A stretch of DNA of 64,000 nucleotides, taken from assembly GCA_905221605.1 (NCBI GenBank), contig CAJNDS010002524.1:440249-504248 (forward strand), written 5' to 3'. Position numbers and translations under genes: made by a program. Source of the DNA: Symbiodinium natans. Its lineage: Eukaryota; Sar; Dinophyceae; Suessiales; Symbiodiniaceae. Below, piece by piece: positions 1-9,780 of this stretch (position 1 is the stretch's first letter; every line of letters starts with the position of its first letter). The notes beneath the pieces are model-generated. The model worked only from the letters and a program-made list of their open reading frames with translations. It was not told where the DNA came from and did not search any database.

Positions 1-149
1 ATATAAGGAGGGACCTCTAGAAGGGGCTGCTAATCTCATGCCATATCTACCGTACACAGTCCCTAGAACCTAAGTAGCCCCTACAATACCCCTAAGGTCC
101 CTTGGAAAGATCCCGCTGTAGTGGCTTGAGGTTTGTGAGGGTTGTTGAA

Positions 150-219
150 GGGTGGTTTAGGGTTTAGGGTTTAGGGTTTAGGGTTTAGGGTTTAGGGTTT
201 AGGGTTTAGGGTTTAGGGT
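150..219 (+). repeat. interstitial telomeric array, TTTAGGG type
   Basis: About nine near-perfect TTTAGGG units. The rest of 1-589 is unique-looking sequence with isolated TTTAGGG or CCCTAAA units (300-340, 470-515, 529-572) and no supportable coding. Confidence 0.95.
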
Positions 220-589
220 CTATGGACGTTACATTGCTTGCAAGATGTATAGAAATACTTATGGGCTTCGGAGTGGAGACAACATTCGAAAGGGCTGAGG
301 GTGTAGGGGTTTAGGGTTTAGAGTCTAGGGTTTAGGGCGGGGAGCCTACTCTACACCCCAAGCCGACATAGACCCCTGAAGCCTTTCACCCTGCCTAAGA
401 AAAGCCCTGGGCAGGTGAGGTGCGGTTTAAGCTGATTGAGGTTGGGGCCAAAATCTCTGGGTTTAGGGTAGCCTCATGAACCCTTCGACCCGCAGGGTTT
501 AGGGCTTTCGAGGTTCAGGGCTTCTAGCCCTAAACCCTAAACCCTAAATCCCAAACCCTAGACCCTAAACCCTCAACCACTCGGGGCAG

Positions 590-652
590 GACAAGATCTC
601 TTGCAACTACACGGTGTGCTTCAACGCGCTCAAGAAGCCTAGCTCCGCATAG
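590..652 (+). CDS. candidate terminal exon of an unknown gene
   Basis: An AG acceptor at 588-589 is followed by 20 open codons (DKISCNYTVCFNALKKPSSA) and a TAG stop. It follows a CCCTAAA block that would lie in the intron. The upstream part of the gene is outside the window or not recognisable. The product is unknown; support is only reading frame, acceptor and protein-like composition. Confidence 0.3.
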   Translation, partial: DKISCNYTVCFNALKKPSSA

Positions 653-867
653 GTTCCGGTTTGATGGTGTAGGACTTCGGGTTGAAGATGTTTGGGGTTC
701 AGGGTTTTGGAGGGAGGGAGGGGGGTTCCCCTAATCCCTAAACCCTGAAGGGCTGGCTTGCGCACTTTGCTTTCTCTTTCGGGCTTAATTTGTGTGCTCA
801 GGGGGCTTTCTTCTGCAATTAGGCGAGGCTTCGGGGCTCTCGGGGCTTCAAGACCCCTCAACCCCAA

Positions 868-922
868 GCCCCCTCAACCCTAAAACCCTAAACCCCAAAC
901 CCTAAACCCTAAACCCTAAACT
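868..922 (-). repeat. interstitial telomeric array, CCCTAAA orientation
   Basis: Degenerate to perfect CCCTAAA units, opposite in orientation to the array at 150-219. Confidence 0.9.
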
Positions 923-1002
923 GCACATGCAGCTCACATGGGGCCTTGGAGCGCTGCTTTAGTGCTGGGGCTTTTTACGCGTTGCATGAATAGTATTATT
1001 AC

Positions 1003-1112
1003 TTGGTAGCCCAGTTGTACCCTGTGTTTTTTGGTTATGGGTTCCCTCATTGATAAAATGGCCAACCCCAAAAGAAGGTGCCCTTCCTTTAATATGGTTA
1101 CTGGGCTACCAA
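1003..1112. mobile_element. MITE-like element, family TTGGTAGCCCAGT (copy 1, no internal telomeric array)
   Basis: Perfect 13-bp terminal inverted repeats, TTGGTAGCCCAGT and ACTGGGCTACCAA, bound 110 bp with no coding. Related copies lie at 9781-9939, 15817-15987 and 17495-17632. This copy lacks the telomeric array found inside the other three, so it may represent the ancestral form. Confidence 0.75.
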
Positions 1113-1227
1113 GATTATAAGCGCGTTAAGAATAATATGAACATGTCGGGCCGTTACTATGTTGTGTGAACAGCGTGAATAGATAGGCTTTCGAACGAAG
1201 GAGCGAAGTGAACACCCCAAAGCCGCC

Positions 1228-1312
1228 TTAAACCCTAAACCCTAAACCCTGAACCCTGAACCCTGAACCCTGAACCCTAAACCCTACACCCTAAACCCTA
1301 CCTTAAAACCTA
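1228..1312 (-). repeat. interstitial telomeric array with CCCTGAA variants
   Basis: CCCTAAA units interrupted by a run of CCCTGAA units, showing local spread of a variant. Confidence 0.9.
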
Positions 1313-1556
1313 CACCACTGCATGTTCTTTCGCTCGTTGCAACATTGTAGAAGGCTGGAGAGAGAGATTCGTGCCAATTCTCCTCACCTCAGAAATCAGC
1401 TCTTTGTGGCCTTGAGCCGTCCGTTGAGATGAAATGATTGATCGTAAACCTGAAGGAAAATATATGAACATATACATCTGGCCAAGTTGTGAAGCGACCG
1501 CCAAGTGGTAATGGATTGACAGAATTCTGCAAAACTGCTTCGTGATGCAGATTGCA

Positions 1557-1679
1557 GAGGGCTCGGCAACCTCCACTCCAGGTATTCGTCCAGCACAACC
1601 CCACATGCCAGATGGTGGTGAGCCAGGCGGTTGCCGTCATCCTGGACCGCATCCGCGGTGGCACGGGTGACGGCAACCA
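1557..1679 (+). CDS. candidate internal exon, unknown product
   Basis: A GCAG acceptor precedes 41 open codons that end at CAG|GTGACT, a good GT donor. The centre reads VFVQHNPTCQMVVSQAVAVI, which looks like ordinary globular protein and not a repeat. No family recognised. It could belong to the same gene as the exons at 1955-2338 and 3180-3260. Confidence 0.35.
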
Positions 1680-1954
1680 GGTGACTTGGGAGGATTGCCT
1701 TGAGGCACACGAAATCCGCAAGTTTTGGAAGAACCTGGAGGTTTGGAGGGCTGGGCCCTGAGACCCTAAGACTTGCGTTGGGGCCTCGCGTTAAAATAGG
1801 AAGTTTATTGTTCACAAAACCTCCTTGTAAGATTTTATACCCATTTTAAAGCGGTTTTGCGCCCAGAGCAAATCTACCCTATTGTTATCTTGACAGCTCG
1901 ATGCATGTTTGCAGAAGCATGTTCTTTTACAGCCGCTTCGGAGACACTTAATGC

Positions 1955-2338
1955 ATGTTAAGCTGTGGCGGGGCAAGACGACAGGTGGACTATGCCACTG
2001 AGGACCTCCTGGTTGCCTCGAGAGCCGGCGAGGGTGGCCTGGAACTTCTGGGCGGCTGCACCCTCGAGGCAAGCCCTTACGGGCTTTGTCTCAAGGAAGC
2101 CGGCTCTCAGGAGGCGCTGCGCTCGTGGAAGCGGCTGTCCGCTGCCAGACGTGGCTGCTATAGCGTCCTTGTCCCGTTGGACTTGGACGCAGCCACGTTC
2201 TGGGCGCTGGGCGGCTTCCAACCCCTTCCTTGGGGCTGGTATGCCCGGGCGAAATGCCCCGCGCGGCGACCGGACTTGGTCCGGAAGCTGCAAATCGCCG
2301 CCACCGCGGCGGGCGCTCCTTGCTCCGAGGCGCGCGGT
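1955..2338 (+). CDS. candidate long internal exon, unknown product
   Basis: About 125 open codons with normal amino-acid composition (segments such as DYATEDLLVASRAGEGG and YSVLVPLDLDAATFWALGG) end at GCGCG|GTAGGT, a consensus-like donor leaving phase 1. The 5' limit is uncertain: an AG acceptor at about 1992 or an upstream start are both possible. Reading frames that continue past 2338 are TG-microsatellite translations and are not coding. A second + frame and a - frame are also open here, so the frame choice rests on composition and donor position. No family recognised. Confidence 0.4.
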
Positions 2339-2373
2339 AGGTGCATGTGCTCTGCTCTGCTCTGCTTGCGCTT

Positions 2374-2842
2374 GTATGTGTGTGTGTGTGTGTGTGCATG
2401 TGTGTGTTTGTGTGTGTGTGCTTGTGTGCGCTTGTGTGTGCTTGTTTGCGCTTGTGTGCGCTTGTGTGTGTGTGTGCTTGTGTGCGCTTGTGTGTGCTTG
2501 TTTGCGCTTGTGTGCGCTTGTGTGTGTGTGTGTGCTTGTGTGTGCTTGTGTGTGTGTGTGCTTGTGTGTGTGTGTGTGTGTGCTTGTGTGTGTGTGTGCT
2601 TGTTTGCGCTTGTGTGCGCTTGTGTGCGCTTGTGTGTGCTTGTGTGTGCTTGTGTGTGTGTGTGCTTGTGTGTGTGTGTGCTTGTGCTTGTGTGCGCTTG
2701 TGTGTGTGTGTGTGCTTGTGTGTGTGTGTGTGTGTGCTTGTTTGCGCTTGTGTGCGCTTGTGTGTGCTAGTGCGTGCTTGTGTGTGTGTGTGTGTGTGCG
2801 CTTGTGTGTGCTTGTGCTTGTGTGTGCTTTTGTGTGTGATTG
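2374..2842. repeat. TG microsatellite/minisatellite with CT and CGCT interruptions
   Basis: TGTGTG runs interrupted by CTTGTGTGCG-like units over about 470 bp, apparently an intron. The long ORFs across it on both strands (Cys/Val or His/Thr repeats) are artefacts of the repeat. Confidence 0.95.
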
Positions 2843-2873
2843 GTTTGCAACTTTCGAGTGCATTCATGCATCA

Positions 2874-2944
2874 GTGTGTGTTTTCGGTTGGGCTTTCCCT
2901 CCTGGGCGCCCACCAACGGCGGGTAGCCGAGCCTCCGATTGGAG
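2874..2944 (+). CDS. candidate short exon with consensus GTAAGT donor
   Basis: An AG acceptor at about 2873 and the donor GGAG|GTAAGT bound 71 nt. Two frames are open: one gives CVFSVGLSLLGAHQRRVAEP, the other (phase-compatible with the exon ending at 2338) gives GWAFPPGRPPTAGSRASDWR. The frame is unresolved. Confidence 0.3.
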
Positions 2945-3179
2945 GTAAGTTCACCTGAAGCTTTTAGGATGTGACGGTCCGTGCGAGCCAAGGGGTTTCC
3001 TCCCGATTCCATCTCTCTTGGTTTTGATCCGATGTCTCTGAGAGACGGGTGTCGAGCTGATGAATGTTCCCGCCTGAGGTCGTGTTTTGTCAGGTGGTCA
3101 GGCGCACTATCCCCTCCCCTCTCGCCTCTCAAACTATCTTCAAAATCACACCCCCGCTGCCATGTCTTTGAATTTTCAG

Positions 3180-3260
3180 GTCAAGCCGATCCCTGGCTCA
3201 GCCCGGCCCGCTGAGCTATGCGAGCTAGCCCTTTCGAGGGCAGTGTGTGTGTGGAAACAG
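3180..3260 (+). CDS. candidate internal exon, unknown product
   Basis: The pyrimidine-rich acceptor TTGAATTTTCAG precedes exactly 27 codons (PIPGSARPAELCELALSRAV in the centre) ending at AAACAG|GTTTTT. Phase 0 at both ends. 3261-3675 has no further exon I can support apart from possible read-through of this frame to about 3301. Confidence 0.35.
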
Positions 3261-3670
3261 GTTTTTGCATCCTGGAAAGGCTTCACCGTCAAATCCGAGC
3301 AGGGGGGCAGAGGGGGTGTGGAGCTGGCTCTGCCCAACGAAGCTCCCCCCCCCCCCCACGCCCCAGGCAAACGTACCTGCCATGGCAGTGCCTGGACATC
3401 TGCGGATGTAGCTGGCATGCCGTAACAACAAAAGTCGGGCCCTTTTCGTTTTGACTAAACCAGGTTTTCCAGTCTTCAGGCCGGTTGCGACGTTTGTCGT
3501 GGTGTTCCACGAGGGATTCAAAAATCAGGTGTTAGGCAGTGAAGAGTGCGAGGGCATATGCGTCGGCCTGCACTTGCATGCGCTTGATGTGCTTGTGATT
3601 CTGCATTGTTGCATCAGTTCTGAGGGCATGTGCATCCGTCACGAGTGCATTTGCAAGTGCATTCATGCAT

Positions 3671-3675
<5 letters not shown>

Positions 3676-3711
<36 letters not shown>

Positions 3712-3832
3712 TGTGTGTGTGTGTGTGCGTGTGTGCGTGTGTGTGTGTGTGTGTGTGCGCGTGTGTGTGTGTGTGTGTGTGTGCGCGTGTGTGTGTGTGT
3801 GTGCGCTTGTGTGTGTGCTTTTGTGTGTGTGA
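3676..3832. repeat. TG microsatellite
   Basis: Nearly pure TG dinucleotides with CGTG interruptions over about 155 bp, a candidate Z-DNA-forming tract. Confidence 0.97.
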
Positions 3833-3869
3833 TTGGTTTCGGGGCCACAGGAAAACTAATGTGCGGTTC

Positions 3870-4031
3870 TGGGTGTGGGTGGGTGTGGGTGTGTGGGTGG
3901 GTGTGGGTGGGTGTGGGTGGGTGTGGGTGGGTGTGGGTGGGTGTGTGGGTGGGTGTGGTCGTGTGGCTACATGGGGGTGTGGGTGGCTGTGGCTGTGTGG
4001 GCGTGTGGCGTGCGACGTGTGGCTGTATAGG

Positions 4032-4063
<32 letters not shown>

Positions 4064-4142
4064 GCTGTGTGTGGCTGTGTGTGGCTGTGTGTGGCTGTGT
4101 GTGGCTGTGTGTGTGTGGGTGTGTGGGTGCGTGGGTGTGTGA
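3870..4142. repeat. GGGTGTGGGT and TGTGTGGC minisatellites
   Basis: Two adjacent short-period arrays: GGGTGTGGGT units at 3870-3960 and TGTGTGGC units at 4035-4110. No coding. Confidence 0.95.
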
Positions 4143-4445
4143 CTGTGCCAAGTTACCAGCGTGGTTGGGTTGACAGGCCTTGGTGGGGGAGAAGTGCGCT
4201 CGTAAAATCCTTAAAAAAGTCTGGCTACCAGACCTCCGGAGCTTCGTTTCGACGCGGGGCCTGTTGGGTGCAGGGTTTCCTAAAACCCAAACCCTGCTGA
4301 CCCTTTCAACCTTTATGACCTACCAATTGCTTAAGAGCCCCCCAAGGAACAAAAATGTTCTTCCTTAGAAGGGTACTATAGGGATTAGCATTTTTTAGTG
4401 GGTCTTAAGCAAAGGTCGAGTCGACGTCTCCTAAGGTCGCCTCTG

Positions 4446-4571
4446 TAGGGTTTAGGGTTTAGGGTTTGGGGTTTAGGGTTTAGGGTTTAGGGGTTGGGGT
4501 TTGGGGTTTGGGGTTTGGGGTTTGGGGTTTGGGGTTTGGGGTTTGGGGTTTGGGGTTTGGGGTTTGGGGTT
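4446..4571 (+). repeat. telomere-like array switching from TTTAGGG to TTTGGGG
   Basis: A few TTTAGGG units are followed by a homogeneous run of about eleven TTTGGGG units. The variant block is pure, indicating local amplification of a mutated unit. Confidence 0.95.
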
Positions 4572-4711
4572 TTCCCAGCACTCTGAACCCTAAGACTCAA
4601 CTGAGGAAAGCCCTAAACCCTACAAACCTTATAAACCCTATAAACCCTACACTAAACACACTATAAACCCTATGAACCCTATGAACCCAAACCCCCCAAA
4701 GCTCAACTGAG

Positions 4712-4790
4712 GAAGTGTGTGCGAGACTACTCCCTCGAGGATCGCAAGAAGCTGTTTCAGGGCAACGCCCGCCGGGTGTACAAGCTTTGA
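4712..4790 (+). CDS. candidate terminal exon, amidohydrolase-like C-terminus
   Basis: An AG acceptor at 4710-4711 precedes 25 codons and a TGA. The final residues read EDRKKLFQGNARRVYKL. Many amidohydrolase-2 (ACMSD-like, TIM-barrel metal hydrolase) proteins end in a motif of the form D-R-x-K-[IL]-x-x-x-N-A-x-R-[LV]-[YF]-x-L, which this matches. The catalytic part is not visible upstream, so the family call rests on this tail alone. Confidence 0.4.
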
Positions 4791-5160
4791 GTCGTAGGAT
4801 ACTTTACTGGGTGGGTTTAGGGTTTAGAGTTTAGGGCTTATAGGGTTTAGGGAACTTTTGACTATATTTACCCTGATGGAGTTTAAGAGGATTATAAGCT
4901 TTGGAGTCTGTTTTTCAGAGGGCTTAAAGGGCCAACCTGACTTCGGATCTAGTGTGGGGTGCTGGATGGCGGGGGTTTGGGATGTAAGGCTTCGGGTTTA
5001 GGCATCGTTGCGGTTGAGCTTCATGGGGTTCTACCTTGAACCCCTAAGGTTGTACCGTTGGGTTTGGGGACCCTTCTTAAAGACCCTCTAAGTGAATATC
5101 TGGGCCACATTCGGAGTAGATTAAGGGAAGCCTCTTACATGTATATCCTTTGCTGTCCAG
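4791..5160. other. intergenic or intronic, no gene seen
   Basis: Contains a short TTTAGGG block (4813-4850) and a copy of a dispersed TTTTTCAGAGGGCTT motif (4910-4925), also seen near 8846 and 14183. No coding supported. Confidence 0.6.
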
Positions 5161-5234
5161 TATTAATCCCTTCAGTCTGAAGTCTGACGACAGTGGCCAC
5201 GCAAAGCCCACTTTGGACGGCGGCAGTTCTTCAA
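5161..5234 (+). CDS. candidate exon 1 of a two-exon unit, unknown product
   Basis: The acceptor TTTGCTGTCCAG precedes an open frame containing NPFSLKSDDSGHAKPTLDGG, ending at TTCAA|GTAAGG, a strong donor. The exon ends in phase 1 and the next candidate (5357-5489) starts with two leftover bases, so the frames join through a Thr codon. Confidence 0.45.
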
Positions 5235-5356
5235 GTAAGGATGAACCGATGGGGCTAACAAAACTTGGACCTCTAGTTGTAGTTCGATGTTTTGGGTTTC
5301 TTTTTTTCATATCACAGAATCCCATACCCTAAACCCTACACCCTAAACCCATACAG

Positions 5357-5489
5357 CTATAGGTACCCAATGCAAGGAATTACACCCAGAGGTCCAGGGT
5401 GACCCATTGGGTCCATGCGCCGTGATTAATCGGGGGCACCTGCGCCTGGCATTCCCGGACTTGCTGCTCCATGTCGCGCGAAACAATCG
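5357..5489 (+). CDS. candidate exon 2 of a two-exon unit, unknown product
   Basis: Acceptor CCATACAG at 5351-5356, then 43 open codons containing QCKELHPEVQGDPLGPCAVI and GHLRLAFPDLLLHVARNN, ending at AATCG|GTTTAG. It is phase-compatible with 5161-5234 across a 122-nt GT-AG intron made largely of CCCTAAA sequence. Family not recognised. Confidence 0.45.
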
Positions 5490-6160
5490 GTTTAGGGCTG
5501 GGGGCAGTTTAGGGTTCAGGGTTGATCGCGAGCAAGCTGCAAAAATGCAGGTGCACAGTTGGCAAGAGTAGCTCTTTATCATCTTCGTTTCTAATGATAA
5601 CATCAGCTACCCAGAAGACCCAAAGAAAACTAAACATGCCCCTTCAGGAAAGACCCCACTCAGACCCCAAACTCTAAGCCGTAAACCCCGAAAGCAACTT
5701 CAGGGACTGCCTGCGGTAGGTATGTAGCAGCAATGTGCGTGCAAGGGACCTATGCAATTGCTGCGAATCATAATATACCTGCGATATTCCAAAAGGTTCC
5801 CTTTGTGACCTTTGTGGGGTGCATGGAGTTTATAGGATCCTTAGCATGAATCAATTTATACGAGGGTTTACGAAACTAGGGGACCCCCAAAATAGACCCC
5901 CAAATAGTAGGATTCCTTTACAACAAGGACCCTTGTAAGGTACCCCAATTTCGGAACCCCCCCACCCCCCCCACATGTTCTTAAAATGACGGTATCTTCC
6001 TGAAGTAAGGTACACCCTAAACCCTAACCCTAAACCCTAAACCCTCCTTAATGAAGGAATTGGCGAGATCTCAAAGTTAGAATTGGGCACCCTAAATAAG
6101 AGCGGCCGCGTTATGGTAAGGACCCCAAAAGGCTTTAGAGAAGTGGCCGTGCCCCAAAAC
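5490..6160. other. no gene seen
   Basis: Low-complexity C-rich patches (5958-5975) and scattered CCCTAAA units. No frame with convincing splice sites. Confidence 0.5.
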
Positions 6161-6253
6161 GGTTTAGGGTTTAGGGTTTAGGGTTTAGGGTTTAGGGTTT
6201 AGGGTTTAGGGTTTAGGGTTTAGGGTTTAGGGTTTAGGGTTTAGGGTTTAGGG
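6161..6253 (+). repeat. interstitial telomeric array, about 13 TTTAGGG units
   Basis: Pure TTTAGGG units. Confidence 0.97.
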
Positions 6254-6484
6254 CTGGACCAAGAGTAGGCGCCTTATTCCCGTTTTTAGGGTTTGGGTCC
6301 CCGTACAAGCCCCTCGAAGCCAAAAGGGCACCCTCTTGTCTATTCCTTAGCTTACTCTTGGGTCTCGACGAAGGTATATTCCCAAACCCTAAACCCTATT
6401 TTCTAAACGCTAAACCCTTGGAGAAGTCACCGTATATTCCTGTGTCAAGGGGATATGGGCTCTTTGGGTTTTCGTTGGTTGCAG

Positions 6485-6534
6485 CACGGGGGCTTCCAAC
6501 GACTTCCTGGGCGCCCGTACTGGAAAACCTCGGG
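6485..6534 (+). CDS. candidate short exon
   Basis: The acceptor TTTCGTTGGTTGCAG is good; the open frame reads HGGFQRLPGRPYWKTS and a GT follows at 6535. Only 50 nt, product unknown. Confidence 0.3.
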
Positions 6535-6548
6535 GTTCCAGAAGCCTA

Positions 6549-6658
6549 AACCCTAAACCCTAACCCCCAAACCCGAAACCCGAAACCCGAAACCCGAAAC
6601 CCGAAACCCGAAACCCGAAACCCGAAACCCGAAACCCGAAACCCGAAACCCGAAACCC
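6549..6658 (-). repeat. telomere-like array converted to CCCGAAA
   Basis: CCCTAAA units followed by about twelve uninterrupted CCCGAAA units. A homogenised variant block distinct from the TTTGGGG block at 4494-4571. Confidence 0.95.
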
Positions 6659-6695
6659 TTCCTTTTCTGGGTTGACATAGGATCTCTTTCATCAG

Positions 6696-6738
6696 AAACT
6701 TGGTGGCATGGAGTGGTTGAGCCGTGTTTTGAATGTAG
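6696..6738 (+). CDS. candidate short exon
   Basis: The strong acceptor GATCTCTTTCATCAG precedes KLGGMEWLSRVLNV and the donor GTAG|GTGTCG. An overlapping - strand frame (6662-6768) is also open; the + reading is preferred because it has canonical signals at both ends and matches the direction of all other coding here. Confidence 0.35.
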
Positions 6739-6790
6739 GTGTCGCCGAACCATTGGTTCATGAGCGCGCTTGGTGAAAAGAAATCATGGG

Positions 6791-6995
6791 CAGGTTTAGG
6801 GTTTAGGTTGGGGTTTAGGGTTTAGGGTTTAGGGTTTAGGGTTTAGGGTTTAGGGTTTAGGGTTTAGGGTTTAGGGTTTAGGGTTTAGGGTTTAGGGTTT
6901 AGGGTTTAGGGTTTAGGGTGTAGGGTTTAGGGTTTAGGGTTCACGGTTCAGGGTTCAGGGTTCAGGGTTTGGGGTTTGGGGTTTAGGGGTTTAGG
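6791..6995 (+). repeat. long interstitial telomeric array with TTCAGGG tail
   Basis: More than fifteen TTTAGGG units, then TTCAGGG and TTTGGGG variants at the 3' side. The following 1 kb (7000-7460) holds degenerate units and a half-copy of the TACTTGGAGG element near 7268, and no gene. Confidence 0.95.
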
Positions 6996-7461
6996 TTTGG
7001 GGCTCAGGGTTGGTGATAGAAAGGCTGGGCGGCATAGGTCTAAAGCCGTGTCAAGGCACTGACTGAAAGCCGACCTGAATCATTAGGGTCGAGGGTTTAG
7101 GGCTTGGGTTGAGGGTTTGGGGTTTAGAGTTTAGCGCGTGGGGTTTAGGGTTCAGGGTTATCCAGGCTATTCATAGGCTTGCCGACATGGAGTTGCAGGC
7201 AACTTGCACACCTACGAGCCTTAGCCACCCATGGGGTTTAGGGTTTATTGTTTAGGATTTAGGGTTTACTTGGAGGTTCGTGTGTACTTGCAAGTAGGGT
7301 GATAAGTAGGGTAACTACGGTGAACAACCTTATTAGGGCACTTAGAACCCCCCTAAACCCTAAACCCTAAGCTCTAAACCCTAAGCCCTTATTAGGTCGG
7401 TTCCCTGATACACCCACTTCTGCGCCCGAAAAGGTTAGCCTCAGGTTTCCCAGGATTGTTA

Positions 7462-7594
7462 TACTTGGAGGTTCATGGGTACTTATAACCCCATTATACG
7501 TCTACTTCTAACCTACTTAGAGGACTTAGGGGATTCAGGGGGCTTATAGGTGCAGTTATGCTTGGGGTTTTTCAGTACCCTGAACCTCCAAGTA
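7462..7594. mobile_element. MITE-like element, family TACTTGGAGGTTC (copy A)
   Basis: TACTTGGAGGTTC at the left end and TGAACCTCCAAGTA at the right end form terminal inverted repeats around 133 bp. The interior includes TACTTCTAACCTACTTAGAG and GACTTAGGGGATTCAGGGGG, conserved in copies at 8231 and 18916. Confidence 0.75.
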
Positions 7595-7950
7595 AGGTTT
7601 AGGCAAGGCTCCAGGGTTTTCGGGTCGCCCGTAACTTAGCACATCCGTGAGCCTTCTTTTGTTGCAGGATGTGGGGTTTTAAGGGTTTTAGGGTTTAGGG
7701 CCTAGGGGTTGCGAAAGCGGCCTCCCTAAAGTCTCCTGCCCACGCCAGGCTTCGCAACCCGTGCAGGGCGGGCTGAGCAATGTTGTAAAACTTGTCGCCT
7801 GGGCCTTAGCACTTGTCGGTTCAGGGTTCACGGTTCAGGGTTTGGCCGTGAGGTTGTGGTTTAGGGTTCAGGGTTTAGGGTTTGAGGTTTGGGGCTTGGG
7901 GTTTGGGTTTTTGGGTTTTGGGTTTAGAGCGTTGGGTGTGTCTTGGGGAG

Positions 7951-8019
7951 AGGGGCGGGGGGGACAACACGCGAAACCCAAGCACCGGACGCTACATTGT
8001 ACGCGACATGGTCAGGCCG
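7951..8019 (+). CDS. candidate internal exon
   Basis: 23 codons, phase 0 at both ends, with core DNTRNPSTGRYIVRDMVRP and a consensus donor CCG|GTAAGG. The acceptor GGGGAG at 7950 is weak. Product unknown. Confidence 0.35.
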
Positions 8020-8036
8020 GTAAGGCTTGGTCCCTT

Positions 8037-8102
8037 GGGTTTAGGGTTTAGGGTTTAGGGTTTAGGGTTTAGGGTTTAGGGTTTAGGGTTTAGGGTTTAG
8101 GG
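8037..8102 (+). repeat. interstitial telomeric array
   Basis: About nine pure TTTAGGG units directly downstream of the exon candidate ending at 8019, hence probably intronic. Confidence 0.95.
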
Positions 8103-8230
8103 ACAACAACAGGGTTGCCCTCCACCCTGAGCACCATAAGCCCTAAAGGCCCCCAAGCCCAAACGGCCTTGTGAGATCCTTGTCCTGGAGTTCTGCGTAA
8201 CTTGGGTGCCGCGCAGGAAGCCATACACCC

Positions 8231-8346
8231 TACTTGGAGGTATAAGTCTACTTATAACCTACTTGGAGGACTTAGGGGACTTAAGGGGTCATGTAAGTAC
8301 AGTTATAATTGGTGTTATAAGTACCCTGAGCCTGAACCTCCAAGTA
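8231..8346. mobile_element. MITE-like element, family TACTTGGAGG (copy B)
   Basis: 116 bp between TACTTGGAGG and CCTCCAAGTA inverted ends. The internal segment matches copies A and C but carries a deletion near the left end. Confidence 0.75.
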
Positions 8347-8567
8347 AGCCCTACACCCTAAACCCTAAGCCCGTTCTGGGGCATACAGGGTTTTAGGATT
8401 ACAGGGTGTAAGGTTTAGGGTTTAGAGCTTAGGGTTTAGGGCGGTTTTGGGGGTTTGGGTTAAGGGGTTGTGGGTGGAGCTTCGGGTGTTCAGGTACAGC
8501 CTATTGCGGTATACCTCGGAACACCCTCAATCCCAAAGAACCTCGGGGTTTAGGGTTTAGGGTTGAG

Positions 8568-8622
8568 AACCCTAAACCCTAAACCCTGAACCCTAAACCC
8601 TAAACCCTAAACCCTAAACCCT
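8568..8622 (-). repeat. interstitial telomeric array
   Basis: CCCTAAA units; a + oriented TTTAGGG array follows at 8738-8777. 8347-9060 has no supportable exon. Confidence 0.93.
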
Positions 8623-9069
8623 TAGGGGGCCTTGGCTGTAAGCCCTGAAGCTGCCAAGCCCCCAATCCCAAACCGCGCGAGTGGCGCTCTAAAGGTTTAC
8701 ATACGATCTTGCTGGCCTTCTTGAAGGTTCATTACTAGGGTTTAGGGTTTAGGGTTTAGGGTTTAGGGTTTAGGGCTCTTGGGACAGTTTTTACATTCCC
8801 TTATTGGCTTCAATAGGATCCTATTTTTCGGGAATATTTTTTTCAGAGGGTTTTTCAGGGCAATCCTAGTTGAATCTTCTCGAAACAGGGTTACAACCAG
8901 CTACTTGTAGCCAGACTTGTAATATGTGCCCGAATGAACCTCCGAGCTGGCCTGTAGGGGCAGGCTGAACGTGTAGGGTGGAAGGTTTTAGGGTTTAGGG
9001 TTTAGGGAAAGCTGCTTGCTCGCTTGCAGGAGCGCGCTTCGGGGAAGCTGTTGCTAGGGCTTAGGGTTC

Positions 9070-9196
9070 TAAACCCTAAACCCTAAACCCTAACCCCTAA
9101 ACCCCTAAACCCTAAACCCTAAACTCTAAACCCTAAACCCTAAACCCTAAACCCGAAACCCGAAACCCGAAACCCTAAACCCGAAACCCTAAACCC
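9070..9196 (-). repeat. telomeric array with CCCGAAA interspersion
   Basis: CCCTAAA units mixed with CCCGAAA units, the same variant that fills 6571-6656. Confidence 0.93.
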
Positions 9197-9272
9197 TTTG
9201 CAAACCCCTACTAAAAAGATCTGGGTAGTACAAGGAGGGTTGAGGATCTGACTCGCCTGAGCCGGGTTTGAG

Positions 9273-9316
9273 GTGAAGACCTTCCTCGAGGAGAGGCATT
9301 ACCGCGAGCTCCACAG
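9273..9316 (+). CDS. candidate short exon with GA donor
   Basis: AG at 9271-9272, frame VKTFLEERHYRELH, then CACAG|GACTTT. The downstream dinucleotide is GA, a donor type reported in dinoflagellates. Product unknown. Confidence 0.3.
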
Positions 9317-9584
9317 GACTTTTGGGTTTTTTTAGGGTTTTTTGGGTGTTTGTGTTAGTTTTTGTTTTTTTGTTAGGGGCTTTTTTGGGGTGGTTTTAGG
9401 GTTTTTAGGGTTCTGTTAGGGTTTGTTTCGGGGTTTTGGGGGGTTTTAGGGTTTTTTAGGGGTTCGGGGTTTAGCGGTACAGAGCCCTGAAGACCCTAAG
9501 TTCAAAAGGGTTTAGAGTTTAGAGAACTCACCTGGAGATTGCCGCAAAACCCTGAGGTCTTGATTCGAAGGTCATGAGTTTCAG

Positions 9585-9661
9585 TTTTTGCACGCCGGTT
9601 TTGGTGGTTGTCGATGACACCTGCCCTTCCACGGCGGCGAGTTGAGCTGGTTCATGACCTG
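9585..9661 (+). CDS. candidate internal exon
   Basis: Acceptor GAGTTTCAG, then a frame reading FARRFWWLSMTPALPRRRVE and continuing to GACCTG|GTCAGA. Another + frame reads FCTPVLVVVDDTCPSTAAS and stops at TGA, so frame and role (internal or terminal) are unresolved. Confidence 0.25.
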
Positions 9662-9780
9662 GTCAGAAATCCTTAGACCCCCGAAACCGTCAAGCAAAAG
9701 CTTATCCTGAAGTGGAGCAACCCTAGAACCCCTGATCCCTAAACCCTAAACCCTAAACCCTAAACCCGAGACCCCAAGAC

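Noticed and set aside
1-220. Chromosome end (true telomere)
   Set aside because: The array is short, flanked by unique DNA, and similar arrays occur in both orientations throughout the first 22 kb.
1958-2958. Several long ORFs on both strands (Cys/Val or His/Thr repeats) across the TG array
   Set aside because: They are translations of a TG microsatellite; only the part before 2338 has normal composition.
3451-4173. Long Cys/Val/Gly ORFs and the His/Thr ORF on the other strand
   Set aside because: Microsatellite translation in TG and GGGTGT arrays.
6662-6768. - strand exon candidate (NQWFGDTYIQNTAQPLHA...)
   Set aside because: Open and protein-like, but needs a GA donor and conflicts with the + strand exon 6696-6738, which has canonical signals on both sides.
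9621-9658. - strand mini-exon VMNQLNSPPWKG
   Set aside because: Very short and overlapped by a longer + strand candidate; no other - strand exon supports a gene in that direction.
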